Below, piece after piece: positions 7,807-17,263 of a DNA stretch of 61,673 nt. A program made the translations under genes and the position numbers. This stretch comes from Nautiliales bacterium. Its GTDB lineage: Bacteria > Campylobacterota > Campylobacteria > Campylobacterales > JAADDX01. How positions within the stretch are numbered: the first letter of the stretch is position 1; the number at the start of each line of letters is the position of its first letter. The notes under the pieces are model-generated. The model was not told the origin of the DNA, searched no databases, and saw only the letters and a list, made by a program, of their open reading frames with translations. The stretch is from positions 1 through 61,673 of the forward strand of contig JAUUDM010000003.1 of the NCBI GenBank assembly GCA_030826765.1, in the 5' to 3' direction.

Positions 7807-9191
7807 ATCTAATTTTTATACCACCTATTTTAATATTTTTATTAAGTTATACAAAAATCAATAGAATTTTAATGAGTATAATTGCCACAAGTGTAATAAT
7901 ACCATCTGTTTGGATTATTTTTCATCCATTTAATAATGATTATTTTATGGTAGATAAATTAAACTCTTTTATAATGCTAATTTCTTCAATTGTTGGGATT
8001 GGTGTAAGTATTACAATGATAAGTCTTCCAAAAAGAATACCTTTAAAAGAAAAAAATATAAAAAGATTTTATAGATTCTTTAGTGTTTTTTGGCTTGGTT
8101 TAACTATTTCAATTTTAGCAAACAATATGGGACTTTTTTGGATTGGGCTTGAGTTTGCAACACTTTCAACTGTTTATATGATAAAAGTAAAACCTACACC
8201 AAATGCGCATAAAGAAGCGTGGAAATATTTAATTATTGGTGCTATTGCTATTGCCTTAGTTCTGTTTGGAATTATCTTAATGTATGGAAGTGCCAAAGAA
8301 ATACTTGGTGCAAACGCTATGAACTTTTTAGCACTTTCACAAAATACAGCTCACATCAATCACTTTTTATTTGAATTAGGATTTTTTATTGCTATTACTG
8401 GACTTTTTGTAAAAATGGGATTTTTTCCTATGAATTTGTGGCTTGCAGATATTGAAAGAAGTGCAATTTATCCAGTAGGGGCATTATTTAGTGGAATTTT
8501 AGAATCTGCTATTATTTTAGGATTTTTTAGATTTTCTCAAATTGAGATGCAAATTAATTATTCTCATTTAATTGGATTTGTTTATACTTATGCACTTTTT
8601 ACTCTATTTATGGTAAGTTTTTTAATCTATAAAGCAAAAGATTTTATAAGACTTTTCTCACTTTCAGGAATTGAACATATGACACTAATTTCATTATTTT
8701 GGGTTAGTGGTGGATATTTTGCAGCTCTTTTACATTTTGCCGCACATGCACTTTTTAAACCAGGTTTATTTTTATCAACTGGTATTTTAGAACAAAATGG
8801 TAAATTTAATTTCAAAGGTGTTTTAAAAAATATAAATCCAAAATATGTAAGTTTAATAATATCTGCATTATTACTTGGAGTTGTATCTCTTCCACCAAGT
8901 CCTATGTTTTTTAGTGAAATATTTGGATTTAAATCAATGATAAACATTGCTAAACATTCAGATTATTTTATTTTAATGATAGTTGGAATTGTTTTTATCT
9001 TAATTTTACTAAGCATAATTTTCTACAAATTTGTAAATGTTTATCAAGAAGGATTATATGAAAATGATAATAACAGAGAAAAAAAAGTATATTTAAGTGA
9101 AAAAATTATGCTTATTTTATTTTTTGTATCATTAGTGGCCCTACTTTTTGGATTTGATTATATTGATATAATAGCAAAAGGATTAAAATGA
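7803..9191 (+). CDS. hyfF: Hydrogenase-4 subunit F-like / NuoN-NuoM-type antiporter-like subunit
   Basis: 462 residues with about 14 helices, from the NuoL/M/N antiporter-like family. Characteristic elements are FWIGLEFATLSTVYMI (membrane Glu), FVKMGFFPMNLWLADI (membrane Lys) and the His/Lys helix LLHFAAHALFKPGLFL. It is the second potential ion channel of the complex beside the HyfB-like protein. It overlaps hyfE and the large-subunit gene by 4 nt each. Confidence 0.88.
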   Translation: MNLIFIPPILIFLLSYTKINRILMSIIATSVIIPSVWIIFHPFNNDYFMVDKLNSFIMLISSIVGIGVSITMISLPKRIPLKEKNIKRFYRFFSVFWLGLTISILANNMGLFWIGLEFATLSTVYMIKVKPTPNAHKEAWKYLIIGAIAIALVLFGIILMYGSAKEILGANAMNFLALSQNTAHINHFLFELGFFIAITGLFVKMGFFPMNLWLADIERSAIYPVGALFSGILESAIILGFFRFSQIEMQINYSHLIGFVYTYALFTLFMVSFLIYKAKDFIRLFSLSGIEHMTLISLFWVSGGYFAALLHFAAHALFKPGLFLSTGILEQNGKFNFKGVLKNINPKYVSLIISALLLGVVSLPPSPMFFSEIFGFKSMINIAKHSDYFILMIVGIVFILILLSIIFYKFVNVYQEGLYENDNNREKKVYLSEKIMLILFFVSLVALLFGFDYIDIIAKGLK

Positions 9192-10555
9192 GAAGATTTA
9201 TAACAAGATTTGCATTAGATTTAGGAGATGTTTTTGAAATTCAAGATGTTTTTGAAGGAAAAATAATAAAACATCAAATTGATAAAAAAAACCCTGAAAT
9301 AGAAACTATTACAAAAGATTATCCAGCTGCTATTTGGATGGAGAGAAAAATAAGAGATGAATTTGGAATAAATTTTATTGATAGTTTTGATAATAGACCA
9401 ACTATCAAACACGAAAGATTTCCAAAAGATATTTATCCTTTAAGAAAAGATTTTACTCAAAAAGAGATTGAACTTAGCGATTTTATTCCTTATAAATATG
9501 AAGAGATTGCAGGTGATAATGTTTATACAGTTCCAGTTGGACCAATTCACGCAGGAATTATTGAACCAGGACATTTCCAATTTTCACAAGCAGGTGAAAG
9601 AATGCTTCATCTTGAAGTAAGACATTTTTATAAATATCGTGCAATAGAAAAAATGTGTGAAAATAAAAATCCTCTTGAAATTAAAAAGATTGTAGAAAGA
9701 ATTAGTGGAAATGAATCTATTGCTTATCAAATCGCACTTTTTGAAATATTATCTGAATCTTGTGAAATAGAAATTCCAAAATCTCTGAAACAAAAATATG
9801 CTACCCTTTTAGAAGTAGAAAGGATTATTCACCATTTAACAAACATAGGATTTATTCCGAATGATGCAGGTTTTGGTGCTGCACTTGCTTATGGTTCAAA
9901 ATTAGCAGAAGAAACAAGAAGAATTTTAGCAAGAATTACAAACCATCGTTTTGGATTTGGAGCAATTAAAGAAAATATAGAAATTGATTATAAAGAATTA
10001 ATTGAATTTGTTGATTATTTAGAACAAGAAATTATTTATTTTAGAGATTGGATTTTTGATATTCCATCAATTTGGGATAGACTTGATACTACAGGAATTT
10101 TAACTATTGATAAAGCCGTAAAATATTCTGTTGTAGGAGTTGGAGCGAGAGCAAGTGGATTAGAAATTGATAGAAGAAACAATGAATGGTATAAAAACTT
10201 TGGTTTTATTTTGCAAACGGAAAAAAAAGGAGATGTAGCAGCAAGATTTAAACTTAGAATAAAAGAAATTTTAAATTCTATAGAAATAATAAAAAATTTT
10301 AAAACTTCTGAAAATGAAACTATTAAATTTAGTAAGTTTAAAGATGGAGAATATACGAGTTTTGTAGAAAGTAGTATTGGTGAGCTTTTTATGTTTATGA
10401 AAATAAAAGATGGAATTATTGATAGATTTTATGTTCGTGATGCAAGTCATATTAATTGGCAAGCTTTTCATACAACAATTTATAAAGATATTATAGCCGA
10501 TTTTCCACTAATAAATAAAAGTTTTGATTTAAGCTACGCTGGAAATGATTTATAA
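9188..10555 (+). CDS. hyfG: Hydrogenase large-subunit-like protein lacking the NiFe cysteines (HyfG/Ehr-type)
   Basis: 455 residues: an N-terminal NuoC/30-kDa-like part (about 1-90) fused to a NuoD/HycE-like part. In active [NiFe] enzymes the first ligand motif is CGxC; here the aligned residues are Ser173-Gly-Asn-Glu176 (ERISGNESIAY). The C-terminal DPCxxC is replaced by Asp418-Ala-Ser-His-Ile-Asn423. The whole protein has only two cysteines (157, 192), neither in a ligand position. It therefore cannot bind a canonical NiFe centre and resembles Ehr complexes or complex I NuoCD. The C-terminus is intact (ends SYAGNDL), so truncation is not the cause. Substrate unknown. Confidence 0.85.
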   Translation: MRRFITRFALDLGDVFEIQDVFEGKIIKHQIDKKNPEIETITKDYPAAIWMERKIRDEFGINFIDSFDNRPTIKHERFPKDIYPLRKDFTQKEIELSDFIPYKYEEIAGDNVYTVPVGPIHAGIIEPGHFQFSQAGERMLHLEVRHFYKYRAIEKMCENKNPLEIKKIVERISGNESIAYQIALFEILSESCEIEIPKSLKQKYATLLEVERIIHHLTNIGFIPNDAGFGAALAYGSKLAEETRRILARITNHRFGFGAIKENIEIDYKELIEFVDYLEQEIIYFRDWIFDIPSIWDRLDTTGILTIDKAVKYSVVGVGARASGLEIDRRNNEWYKNFGFILQTEKKGDVAARFKLRIKEILNSIEIIKNFKTSENETIKFSKFKDGEYTSFVESSIGELFMFMKIKDGIIDRFYVRDASHINWQAFHTTIYKDIIADFPLINKSFDLSYAGNDL

Positions 10556-10564
10556 GGATAGAAA

Positions 10565-11065
10565 ATGTTAAAATTTTGGGAAAAAAGAGTAAAAACTGGA
10601 ATAATTACAGAAAATTTAGAATTTGATAAAGAATTAAATGAAATTCAAAAAAATATAAAAGATAAAATCAAAAAGAATTTTGCAGGAAGCTTAGCTATTA
10701 GGATGGTTGATAGTGGAAGTTGCAATGCTTGTGAGGCTGAATGTAATGCTTTAAGCAATCCTTATTATAATTTAGAAAGACTTGGTATTCACTTTGTAGC
10801 ATCTCCAAGACACGCTGATGTTATGCTTTTAAGCGGAGTAGTTACTGCAAATATGTATCACCACGTAGTCGATGCTTATAATCAAATCCCAGAACCCAAA
10901 TGGGTAATTGGTGTGGGTGATTGTATAAAAGATTTAAGTGTTTTTGAAAAAACTTATGCAATAAAAGCAGATGTGCCTTTTAAAATAGATTATTTTATCG
11001 AAGGTTGCCCTCCAACTCCAAAAGATGTAATTAAAGGAATTTTTGAGTTTCTAAAAACTCTTTAA
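10565..11065 (+). CDS. hyfI: Hydrogenase small-subunit-like / NuoB-type Fe-S protein
   Basis: 166 residues of the NuoB/HycG family. It keeps four cysteines expected to bind the proximal [4Fe-4S] cluster: Cys53 and Cys56 (GSCNACEAEC), Cys120 (GVGDC) and Cys148 (EGCPP), with an extra Cys60. The SPRHADVMLLSG motif is typical. So electron transfer up to the large subunit seems intact although that subunit lacks nickel ligands. It begins 9 nt after hyfG. No ferredoxin-like hyfA/hyfH, formate dehydrogenase or hyp maturation gene is present nearby. Confidence 0.9.
   Translation: MLKFWEKRVKTGIITENLEFDKELNEIQKNIKDKIKKNFAGSLAIRMVDSGSCNACEAECNALSNPYYNLERLGIHFVASPRHADVMLLSGVVTANMYHHVVDAYNQIPEPKWVIGVGDCIKDLSVFEKTYAIKADVPFKIDYFIEGCPPTPKDVIKGIFEFLKTL
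11045..11065 (+). terminator. Weak terminator-like hairpin at the end of the hydrogenase-4-like operon
   Basis: GAGTTT (11045-11050) pairs with AAACTC (11055-11060) across a 4-nt loop and is followed by TTTAAAATT. The stem lies in the last codons of hyfI. It is short, so this is a weak call. Confidence 0.3.
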
Positions 11066-11084
11066 AATTCTATCAATATATAAA

Positions 11085-11891
11085 TTATTTTTCTTTTAAC
11101 TTCTTCAAAGCATCATAAGCTTCATTTATCTCTTTTAGGCGTTGCTCAGCATAATCAAGCATATCTTTTGGTAAATTTTTACTAGCTAGCTTATCATAAT
11201 GATATTGTTTTACTAATTCTCTATAATTTTTCTTTATAGTTTCCCAATCATCTGTTGGTTTTGAATTTAAAATTTCATAATAACTATTTGAAGCTTTTGT
11301 TTCAAATTTCATAGCTTCTTTAATCTCTTTTAAAATTTCATTTTCTCCATCAATTCCAGCAAGTTCAGTTAAAACTTTTAAAACATAAGCTTTTGCAGAT
11401 TCATCTAAATCTTTTAATTTATTAGCAATTTCTTTTATATTATCTTTTCTATCTTTCTCACGATTAAAAATCTCTTCATAAATATCAATAACATCAGGAG
11501 TTTTATGTGTCAATTTTGCAAGTTCTAAATATCTTTCAGAAATATATTTTGCTTCTTCACTACTAACAACTCCGTTATCTTTTGCAACTTTTGCCATAAG
11601 AGAAACTATTACACCATCTAAATCATCCAATACCTCATAATAGTTATAATGCTTTTTCTCTTCTTTAGGTGATTCATACGCTTTATAATTAAAACTACTA
11701 TTTTCAGTTTTATTTTCATTATCCATATAAGCTTCTTTATGCTTATTTGGTGCACCACAATAAATACAAAATTCATCATCACATTTGATATTTTTACCAC
11801 AATTTTCGCATTTACATCCAAATTTATTTATATTTTCATAAACTTTATATGCAATAAAAATTGCTATAATTAATAAAATTAAATTCATCAT
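11085..11891 (-). CDS. Membrane-anchored zinc-ribbon, TerB-like, J-domain protein (DjlA-like) with degenerate HPD
   Basis: 268 residues: an N-terminal membrane helix (about 2-16), a zinc ribbon (Cys28, Cys31, Cys42, Cys45), a linker, a helical TerB/DjlA-like domain (about 85-195) and a C-terminal J-domain (about 203-268). The J-domain catalytic motif, normally HPD, is His231-Tyr-Asp233. The rest of the J-domain (YYEIL, KNYRELVKQY, INEAYDALKKLKEK) is well kept. The start ATG overlaps the stop of tlyA by 4 nt. It may be a DnaK co-chaperone at the membrane, or a J-like scaffold if HYD is inactive. Confidence 0.75.
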   Translation of the reverse strand: MMNLILLIIAIFIAYKVYENINKFGCKCENCGKNIKCDDEFCIYCGAPNKHKEAYMDNENKTENSSFNYKAYESPKEEKKHYNYYEVLDDLDGVIVSLMAKVAKDNGVVSSEEAKYISERYLELAKLTHKTPDVIDIYEEIFNREKDRKDNIKEIANKLKDLDESAKAYVLKVLTELAGIDGENEILKEIKEAMKFETKASNSYYEILNSKPTDDWETIKKNYRELVKQYHYDKLASKNLPKDMLDYAEQRLKEINEAYDALKKLKEK

Positions 11892-12601
11892 TTTTTATTT
11901 CCTTTAAAGTGTAAAATATATTCTTTATTCCCTTCTTTTCCTAAAATTGAACTTTCTTCTTCTCTAATTAAGTCCCAACCTAAAAACTCACATTGTAATT
12001 TAAAATTTTCTAAAGCAGAAAAAATTGCTCTTTCATCAATAACTACACCTTTTTTATCTCTTTTTACATTTCTTCCTACTTCAAATTGAGGTTTAAAAAG
12101 TAAAATAATATCTTCTTTTGCAAAAGCATTGATTTTTTCTATAATTTTAAGAAGTGATATAAAACTAACATCACTTACAATAATATCAAATTTCTCAGGA
12201 TACTGAAATTCTCTAATATCTGTTTCCTCATAAACTTCACTTTTTTCATCATCTCTAATTTTAGAATGTAATTGATTTTTACCTACATCAACACAAACAA
12301 CTTTTTTAACTCCATTTAAAAGTAAAACTTCACTAAAACCACCCGTACTACTTCCAATATCAAGGGCTATTTTATCTTGAACATCTATATTATATTTATC
12401 AATATAATTTTTTAATTTCCAAGCAGCCCGACTTACAAAAGTTTCACCTAAAACTTCTATTTTATCATTTTCATTTACTTTATAAGATGATTTTTTAACT
12501 ACATCTCCATTAATTCTAACTTTTTCATTTTTAATAGCTTCATCTGCTTTATTTCTACTTTCAAAATAACCATTTTGCATTAAATATTTATCTAATCTCA
12601 T
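11888..12601 (-). CDS. tlyA: TlyA-family rRNA 2'-O-methyltransferase (S4 + FtsJ-like)
   Basis: 237 residues: an N-terminal S4 RNA-binding domain (about 1-60, RLDKYLMQNGYFESRNKADEAI) and a Rossmann SAM methyltransferase domain with ALDIGSSTGGFSE around residues 80-92. TlyA enzymes 2'-O-methylate 16S and/or 23S rRNA, and Campylobacter homologues affect capreomycin sensitivity. It overlaps gpsA by 4 nt upstream and the J-domain gene by 4 nt downstream. Whether it modifies one or both rRNAs cannot be read from the sequence. Confidence 0.9.
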   Translation of the reverse strand: MRLDKYLMQNGYFESRNKADEAIKNEKVRINGDVVKKSSYKVNENDKIEVLGETFVSRAAWKLKNYIDKYNIDVQDKIALDIGSSTGGFSEVLLLNGVKKVVCVDVGKNQLHSKIRDDEKSEVYEETDIREFQYPEKFDIIVSDVSFISLLKIIEKINAFAKEDIILLFKPQFEVGRNVKRDKKGVVIDERAIFSALENFKLQCEFLGWDLIREEESSILGKEGNKEYILHFKGNKK

Positions 12602-13479
12602 TTCAATAAATCCCTTAAACTTTTATTTATATCTTTCCCGTTTAATATATGATAAACCTCATCTGCTATTGGAGTATAAATGCTAAATTTTTTACTTAGT
12701 TTATAAATAGCTTCGCTTGTCCATACACCTTCTGCAACCTCACCCAATTCGTCTAAAATAATATCTAATTTTTTACCTTTTGCAAGCCCAAGCCCTACTC
12801 TATAATTTCTTGATAACACACTATTTGCAGTTAAAAACAGATCTCCACTCCCAGCAAGTCCCAAAATAGTTTCTCTTTCTCCACCAAAAACTGAACTAAA
12901 TCTATCCATTTCAACAAGTCCCCTTGCTAAAAGAGATGCTTTTGCATTATTTCCTAAATTAAGTCCTTCACAGATTCCACTTGCAATAGCAATTACATTT
13001 TTATAAGCCCCAGCAACCTCAACTCCCATTACATCCTTACTAATATAAGTTTTTATAAAATCTGGAAAAAATTCACTAAATTTCTTTGCTAAACTAATAT
13101 TATAACTTGCAATTACAAGAGCAGTTGGTTTTTTTTCCATTACTTCTTTTGCAAAACTTGGTCCCCCAATATAAGCTAAATTTTCTTTACTTACATACTC
13201 TTCATAAATTTCATTTATAAATTTAAAATTTTCTTTATCAATCCCTTTTGAAGCAACTAAAATTTTTTTATTTTTTAAATCTATTTTTTTAAGAAATTCT
13301 TTTAGACTTTGTGTAGCAACGGAAATCACTAAATATTCACTTTTTAAAGCTTCATCTAAATTTACGAACCCCTCAATTTTTCTTTTAGTTCTTGAAGTAA
13401 TTTTTACTTTATTATCTATTTTAAAAGCATTAAATAATGCTTCTCCCCATTTACCTGCTCCGATTACTGAGAGTGCCAT
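12598..13479 (-). CDS. gpsA: Glycerol-3-phosphate dehydrogenase [NAD(P)+]
   Basis: 293 residues, slightly short for GpsA. It reduces dihydroxyacetone phosphate to sn-glycerol-3-phosphate for phospholipid synthesis. The N-terminal nucleotide-binding motif VIGAGKWGEAL (5-15), the GPSFAKEV segment, and the catalytic lysine in VAGAYKNVIAIASG are present. Its start overlaps the end of the RCK gene by 16 nt. It is in a tight minus-strand cluster with tlyA and the potassium channel genes. Confidence 0.95.
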   Translation of the reverse strand: MALSVIGAGKWGEALFNAFKIDNKVKITSRTKRKIEGFVNLDEALKSEYLVISVATQSLKEFLKKIDLKNKKILVASKGIDKENFKFINEIYEEYVSKENLAYIGGPSFAKEVMEKKPTALVIASYNISLAKKFSEFFPDFIKTYISKDVMGVEVAGAYKNVIAIASGICEGLNLGNNAKASLLARGLVEMDRFSSVFGGERETILGLAGSGDLFLTANSVLSRNYRVGLGLAKGKKLDIILDELGEVAEGVWTSEAIYKLSKKFSIYTPIADEVYHILNGKDINKSLRDLLK

Positions 13480-14168
13480 TTTGTAGATTCCTCCATTTCG
13501 TTTTTTATTCTTTCTATTTCGCTAGAAGGGCCAATTACAACTAATACATCTCCTCCATCAAGTTTATGGTCATAATTACCTACAAATTGTAATTTATTAC
13601 TTTTTTCTTTATCTATAATTCCAACTATTACTAAATTATATTCTTTATCTAATTCTATTTCACTAAGTCTTTTTCCGTCTAAAAATGAAGCATCAATAAT
13701 ATCAATTTGAGAAAAATACAAATCTGAATCTTCAAAAACTATAGAATGAATTATATCGATTGTTACTGGCTTTTTTATCATAGTATCTATTCTTTTAGCT
13801 ACAATATCGAATGGAGAAATAATTTTATTTACCCCAGCAAGTCTATATCGATGAATGTACTCTTTATCCTCTGATTTTGCAATAATTTTGACATTTTGGT
13901 TTAAATTTCTAATACTTAAACTTAAAAATAGGTTTCTTGCTTCATTCTCCAAAGCACATATTGCAATTTCAGCATCTTTTATACCTATATCAATTAACTC
14001 TTCATCTAATATTTCAGTAGATAATAACTCAATATTTAAATATCCATCATTTTCAGCATCTTTTTTTTCTTCTTCATTAAATACTACAATAATAAAATCT
14101 TTTTTATCAAGTTCATATGCTACAGCTTTACCATTTTTTCCATATCCAAAAAGTATCTTTTTTATCAT
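13464..14168 (-). CDS. Stand-alone RCK (TrkA-N/TrkA-C) potassium channel regulatory protein
   Basis: 234 residues: an N-terminal Rossmann RCK domain with FGYGKNGKAVAYEL (GxGxxG) at about 8-20, and a C-terminal TrkA-C-like domain ending in GGDVLVVIGPSSEIERI. It has no membrane segment. It overlaps the upstream channel gene by 4 nt, so it is probably a soluble subunit or paralogous ligand-sensing ring for that channel. TrkA for a separate uptake system is an alternative, but no trkH is present. Confidence 0.8.
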   Translation of the reverse strand: MIKKILFGYGKNGKAVAYELDKKDFIIVVFNEEEKKDAENDGYLNIELLSTEILDEELIDIGIKDAEIAICALENEARNLFLSLSIRNLNQNVKIIAKSEDKEYIHRYRLAGVNKIISPFDIVAKRIDTMIKKPVTIDIIHSIVFEDSDLYFSQIDIIDASFLDGKRLSEIELDKEYNLVIVGIIDKEKSNKLQFVGNYDHKLDGGDVLVVIGPSSEIERIKNEMEESTKWHSQ

Positions 14169-15745
14169 ATTGGTTTCTCTACATAATTATATTTAAAATA
14201 TTTTATACTTCTATTATCCCCTATTACCAATAAAACATCCCCTTTTTCAAGTATAACATCTGAATCAGGATTGAAATAAAAATATTTATTTTTTACCTCT
14301 ATTGTGTGAGAATAATGTTCACTTTTATTTGTCTTAACTATTCCAATTAAAATTAATTTATAATTTTTTAATTCTATTTCTCCTATAAATTTATTTTCTA
14401 AATAAGAATTTTCTAAAACTTCAATTTCATCAACACCAGTTTTAGTATTATTTTCAAAAATTGTAGTAATAACTTCAAATGATACAGGATTACCAATATA
14501 TTCTCTAACTAATAAAGAAAATGCTTTTGTAGGATTCAAAACTATATTTGCACCAGCTTTTTTTATTTTTTCTCTATTTCTTTCATCATTTGCAATGGCT
14601 ATCATTTTTGTTCTTGGTGCATATGAATGCAAAGAAAGAGTTAAAAAAGTATTGATAATATCATTATTTGTTAAAATCATTATATATTTAACATTTTTAA
14701 AGTCAAATAATTCTAAAATATCTTTTTTTGTAATATCTGCTTTTAAAGCCAAAAATCCTTTATTATTTGCTTCTAAAATTTTTTCTTCATCAGTATCAAC
14801 TATAATAAATTTTTCTCTATTTTTTTTAAAATTTTCGGCAACTAATTCTGTAATCTTAGAATATCCACAAATTAAATAAAACTCTTTTAATTTGTGAGCT
14901 TCTGTTTCAATTCTATTTAATTTCATCTCTTGTAATCTCTCTTCAAAAGCAGATGCAATAATTGAAGTTGTAAAAGATATAAAAGCAACCCCTGCCAAAA
15001 TCAAAAACATAGTTAATACTCTACCTTGATAAGTTACAGGGGAAATATCTCCAAAACCAACAGTAGAAATTGTTACTAAACTCCAATAAAGAGCATCAAA
15101 AAAGTTATGAATATTAGGATTTTTCCCATATTCAAAAACATAAATAATAGCCCCACCAATAAAAACAATAAAACCAACTAACATAAGGAGGGTTAAAATT
15201 TCAAATTTTTTCGTAGTTACAATTGAAAGAAACTTATTTATACTTTGTGTATATCTTAATACTTTAAAAAGTCTAAATAACATAAATATTCTTAAAATTC
15301 TAAAAGCTCTAAATACTGGTAATATAGCTAATAAATCAATAATAGCAAATGGACTTTTTATATAATCAAATTTTTTCTTTAAAATCTCAAAACATACTTT
15401 TTTAGTATTAAATTTTCTATTTAAAAATGTAGACTCTTCAAGTTCATTTAAAATAATCTCTCGATTATCATTATAAATCCATAATCTTAATAAATATTCA
15501 ATAATAAAAATAGTAGTGACTACATAGACATCATAAATATAAAGAAATTTTCCTAATTGATTTTTTACATCATAAAGAAGTACAAAAACACTACTTAAAA
15601 CCATAAAAATCATAAATGAATCAAAAACTTTTTTATATTTATAAGAATTATTTTCTAAAAGATTATAAAAAAACCTTTTAGTTTTTTTATATCTTTCACT
15701 TGAATTTAAATACCTAGCTATAAAAATTAAGAATTTTGCAATCAA
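14165..15745 (-). CDS. Voltage-gated K+ channel with C-terminal RCK domain
   Basis: 526 residues. Six membrane helices: S4 carries the basic series Arg146, Arg149, Arg152, Arg158, Lys161, Arg164. The pore helix is followed by the selectivity filter TVGFGD (228-233). After S6 comes a cytoplasmic RCK module (about 275-410) with a degenerate nucleotide-binding turn ([12 protein letters not shown]), then a TrkA-C-like domain ending in [10 protein letters not shown]. It is a ligand- and voltage-responsive potassium channel of the Kch/MthK type. 4-nt overlaps occur with gatB upstream and the RCK gene downstream. Confidence 0.88.
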   Translation of the reverse strand: MIAKFLIFIARYLNSSERYKKTKRFFYNLLENNSYKYKKVFDSFMIFMVLSSVFVLLYDVKNQLGKFLYIYDVYVVTTIFIIEYLLRLWIYNDNREIILNELEESTFLNRKFNTKKVCFEILKKKFDYIKSPFAIIDLLAILPVFRAFRILRIFMLFRLFKVLRYTQSINKFLSIVTTKKFEILTLLMLVGFIVFIGGAIIYVFEYGKNPNIHNFFDALYWSLVTISTVGFGDISPVTYQGRVLTMFLILAGVAFISFTTSIIASAFEERLQEMKLNRIETEAHKLKEFYLICGYSKITELVAENFKKNREKFIIVDTDEEKILEANNKGFLALKADITKKDILELFDFKNVKYIMILTNNDIINTFLTLSLHSYAPRTKMIAIANDERNREKIKKAGANIVLNPTKAFSLLVREYIGNPVSFEVITTIFENNTKTGVDEIEVLENSYLENKFIGEIELKNYKLILIGIVKTNKSEHYSHTIEVKNKYFYFNPDSDVILEKGDVLLVIGDNRSIKYFKYNYVEKPI

Positions 15746-17175
15746 GAAAGCTTCTCTTTTAAAATTTTATTTACACTTGCAGGATTTGCACTACCTTTTG
15801 TAGCTTTCATTACTTGACCTACAAAGAATCCAAATAGTTTATCTTTTCCTGCTTTATATTCTTCTACTTTATCACTGTTTTTAGTTAAAATTTCATCAAT
15901 AATAGCAATTAATGCACCTTCATCATTCATTTGTTTAATTCCAAGTTTTTCAATTGCATTATCAACTTCAATAACTTCTTCCATAAGTAAATCAAGTAAA
16001 TCTTTTGCACCTTTTCCATTAATTGTTCCATCTTCAACTCTTGCAATAACTTTTCCTAATGTTTTAGCACTAATTGGAGATTTTGTAATATCAAAAATTC
16101 CTGCTTTTTTTAGTCTTCCAAGTAATTCAGTAGTTAAATAATTTACTGCATTTTTACCACTAACTTTACAAGCCACAACTTCTTCATAAAACTTAGCCAT
16201 TTCTAAATCACTTGTTAAAACTAAAGCATCATACTCTTTTATTCCATACTCTTTCATAAATCTCTCTTTTTTCTCATCTGGAAGTTCTGGAATTTCAACA
16301 GCCATAGTCTCATCATCAATTTCAAGTGGTAATAAATCTGGATCCGGAAAATATCTATAATCAGCACTATCTTCTTTACCTCTCATAGATTTAGTAACAC
16401 CTTTATTTACATCAAAAAGTCTTGTTTCAAGATAAACTTCATCTTCATAAGTTCCATCTTCATAAGCTTCAATTTGTCTTTCTACTTCATATTCGATAGC
16501 TTTTGCAATATGTCTAAATGAATTTAAATTTTTGATTTCAACTCTTGTTCCAAACTCTTCTTGACCTTTTGGTCTAATTGAAACATTTGCATCACATCTA
16601 AAACTACCTTCTTGCATATTTGCATCACTAATTCCGATATATCTTACAATTGCGTGAAGTTTTTTAAGATAAAGAATAGCTTCTTCGCTACTTCTCATAT
16701 CAGGCTCACTAACTATTTCTAAAAGTGGAGTACTTGCTCTATTTAAATCAACTTTTGAAACAGGACCTTCATGCATATTTTTACCAGCATCCATCTCTAA
16801 ATGCGCTCTTGTTACACCAATAGTTTTTTTACTTCCATCTTCAAAGTCAATTACCAATTCACCTTTTCCAACAATTGGAATTTCAAATTGAGAGATTTGA
16901 TAACCTGTTGGTAAATCTGGATAAAAATAGTTTTTTCTTGCAAAAATAGATTTTCTGTTAATTTGGGCATTTATTGCTTTTCCAAACATAACTGCTTTTT
17001 TCATAGCTTCTTTATTCATAACAGGCAATGCCCCTGGAAGTGCCAAACATACTGGACAAGTGTGAATATTAGCATCATCTCCAAAACTTGTAGGACAAGA
17101 ACAAAATAATTTACTTTTTGTATTTAATTGTACATGTACTTCTAAACCTATAACTGTTTCATAATATTTATTCAA
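15742..17175 (-). CDS. gatB: Aspartyl/glutamyl-tRNA(Asn/Gln) amidotransferase subunit B
   Basis: 477 residues, standard length. GatB is the tRNA-binding and kinase subunit of GatCAB, which converts Glu-tRNAGln (and Asp-tRNAAsn) to the amide. N-terminal signature [21 protein letters not shown], the zinc-site cysteines ([19 protein letters not shown]), and a C-terminal YqeY-like tail ending VNKILKEKL are present. gatA and gatC are not in the window. It heads the minus-strand cluster containing the K+ channel. Confidence 0.96.
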   Translation of the reverse strand: MNKYYETVIGLEVHVQLNTKSKLFCSCPTSFGDDANIHTCPVCLALPGALPVMNKEAMKKAVMFGKAINAQINRKSIFARKNYFYPDLPTGYQISQFEIPIVGKGELVIDFEDGSKKTIGVTRAHLEMDAGKNMHEGPVSKVDLNRASTPLLEIVSEPDMRSSEEAILYLKKLHAIVRYIGISDANMQEGSFRCDANVSIRPKGQEEFGTRVEIKNLNSFRHIAKAIEYEVERQIEAYEDGTYEDEVYLETRLFDVNKGVTKSMRGKEDSADYRYFPDPDLLPLEIDDETMAVEIPELPDEKKERFMKEYGIKEYDALVLTSDLEMAKFYEEVVACKVSGKNAVNYLTTELLGRLKKAGIFDITKSPISAKTLGKVIARVEDGTINGKGAKDLLDLLMEEVIEVDNAIEKLGIKQMNDEGALIAIIDEILTKNSDKVEEYKAGKDKLFGFFVGQVMKATKGSANPASVNKILKEKLS

Positions 17176-17202
17176 AATATTCTCCTTTATTTTATATTTC
17201 TA

Positions 17203-17208
17203 ATTATA
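17203..17208 (-). promoter_or_regulatory. Predicted -10 box for gatB and downstream genes
   Basis: TGATATAAT on the minus strand about 30 nt before the gatB start. Confidence 0.5.
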
Positions 17209-17263
17209 TCAAAAATCCTATATTTCTAATTATCAATTCTCCATTTTTAATTATCAATTATGT
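17209..17263. repeat. Short AT-rich direct repeats between gatB and ilvA
   Basis: On the minus strand ATTGATAATTA occurs twice within about 30 nt (17225-17260 region), separated by AAAATGGAGA. A similar ATAATTGATAATNAA motif occurs between hisC and pheA (about 26683-26700). No coding potential. Confidence 0.4.

Noticed and set aside
9188-10555. Active NiFe hydrogenase large subunit
   Set aside because: Neither CGxC nor DPCxxC ligand motifs exist; only two cysteines in the protein.
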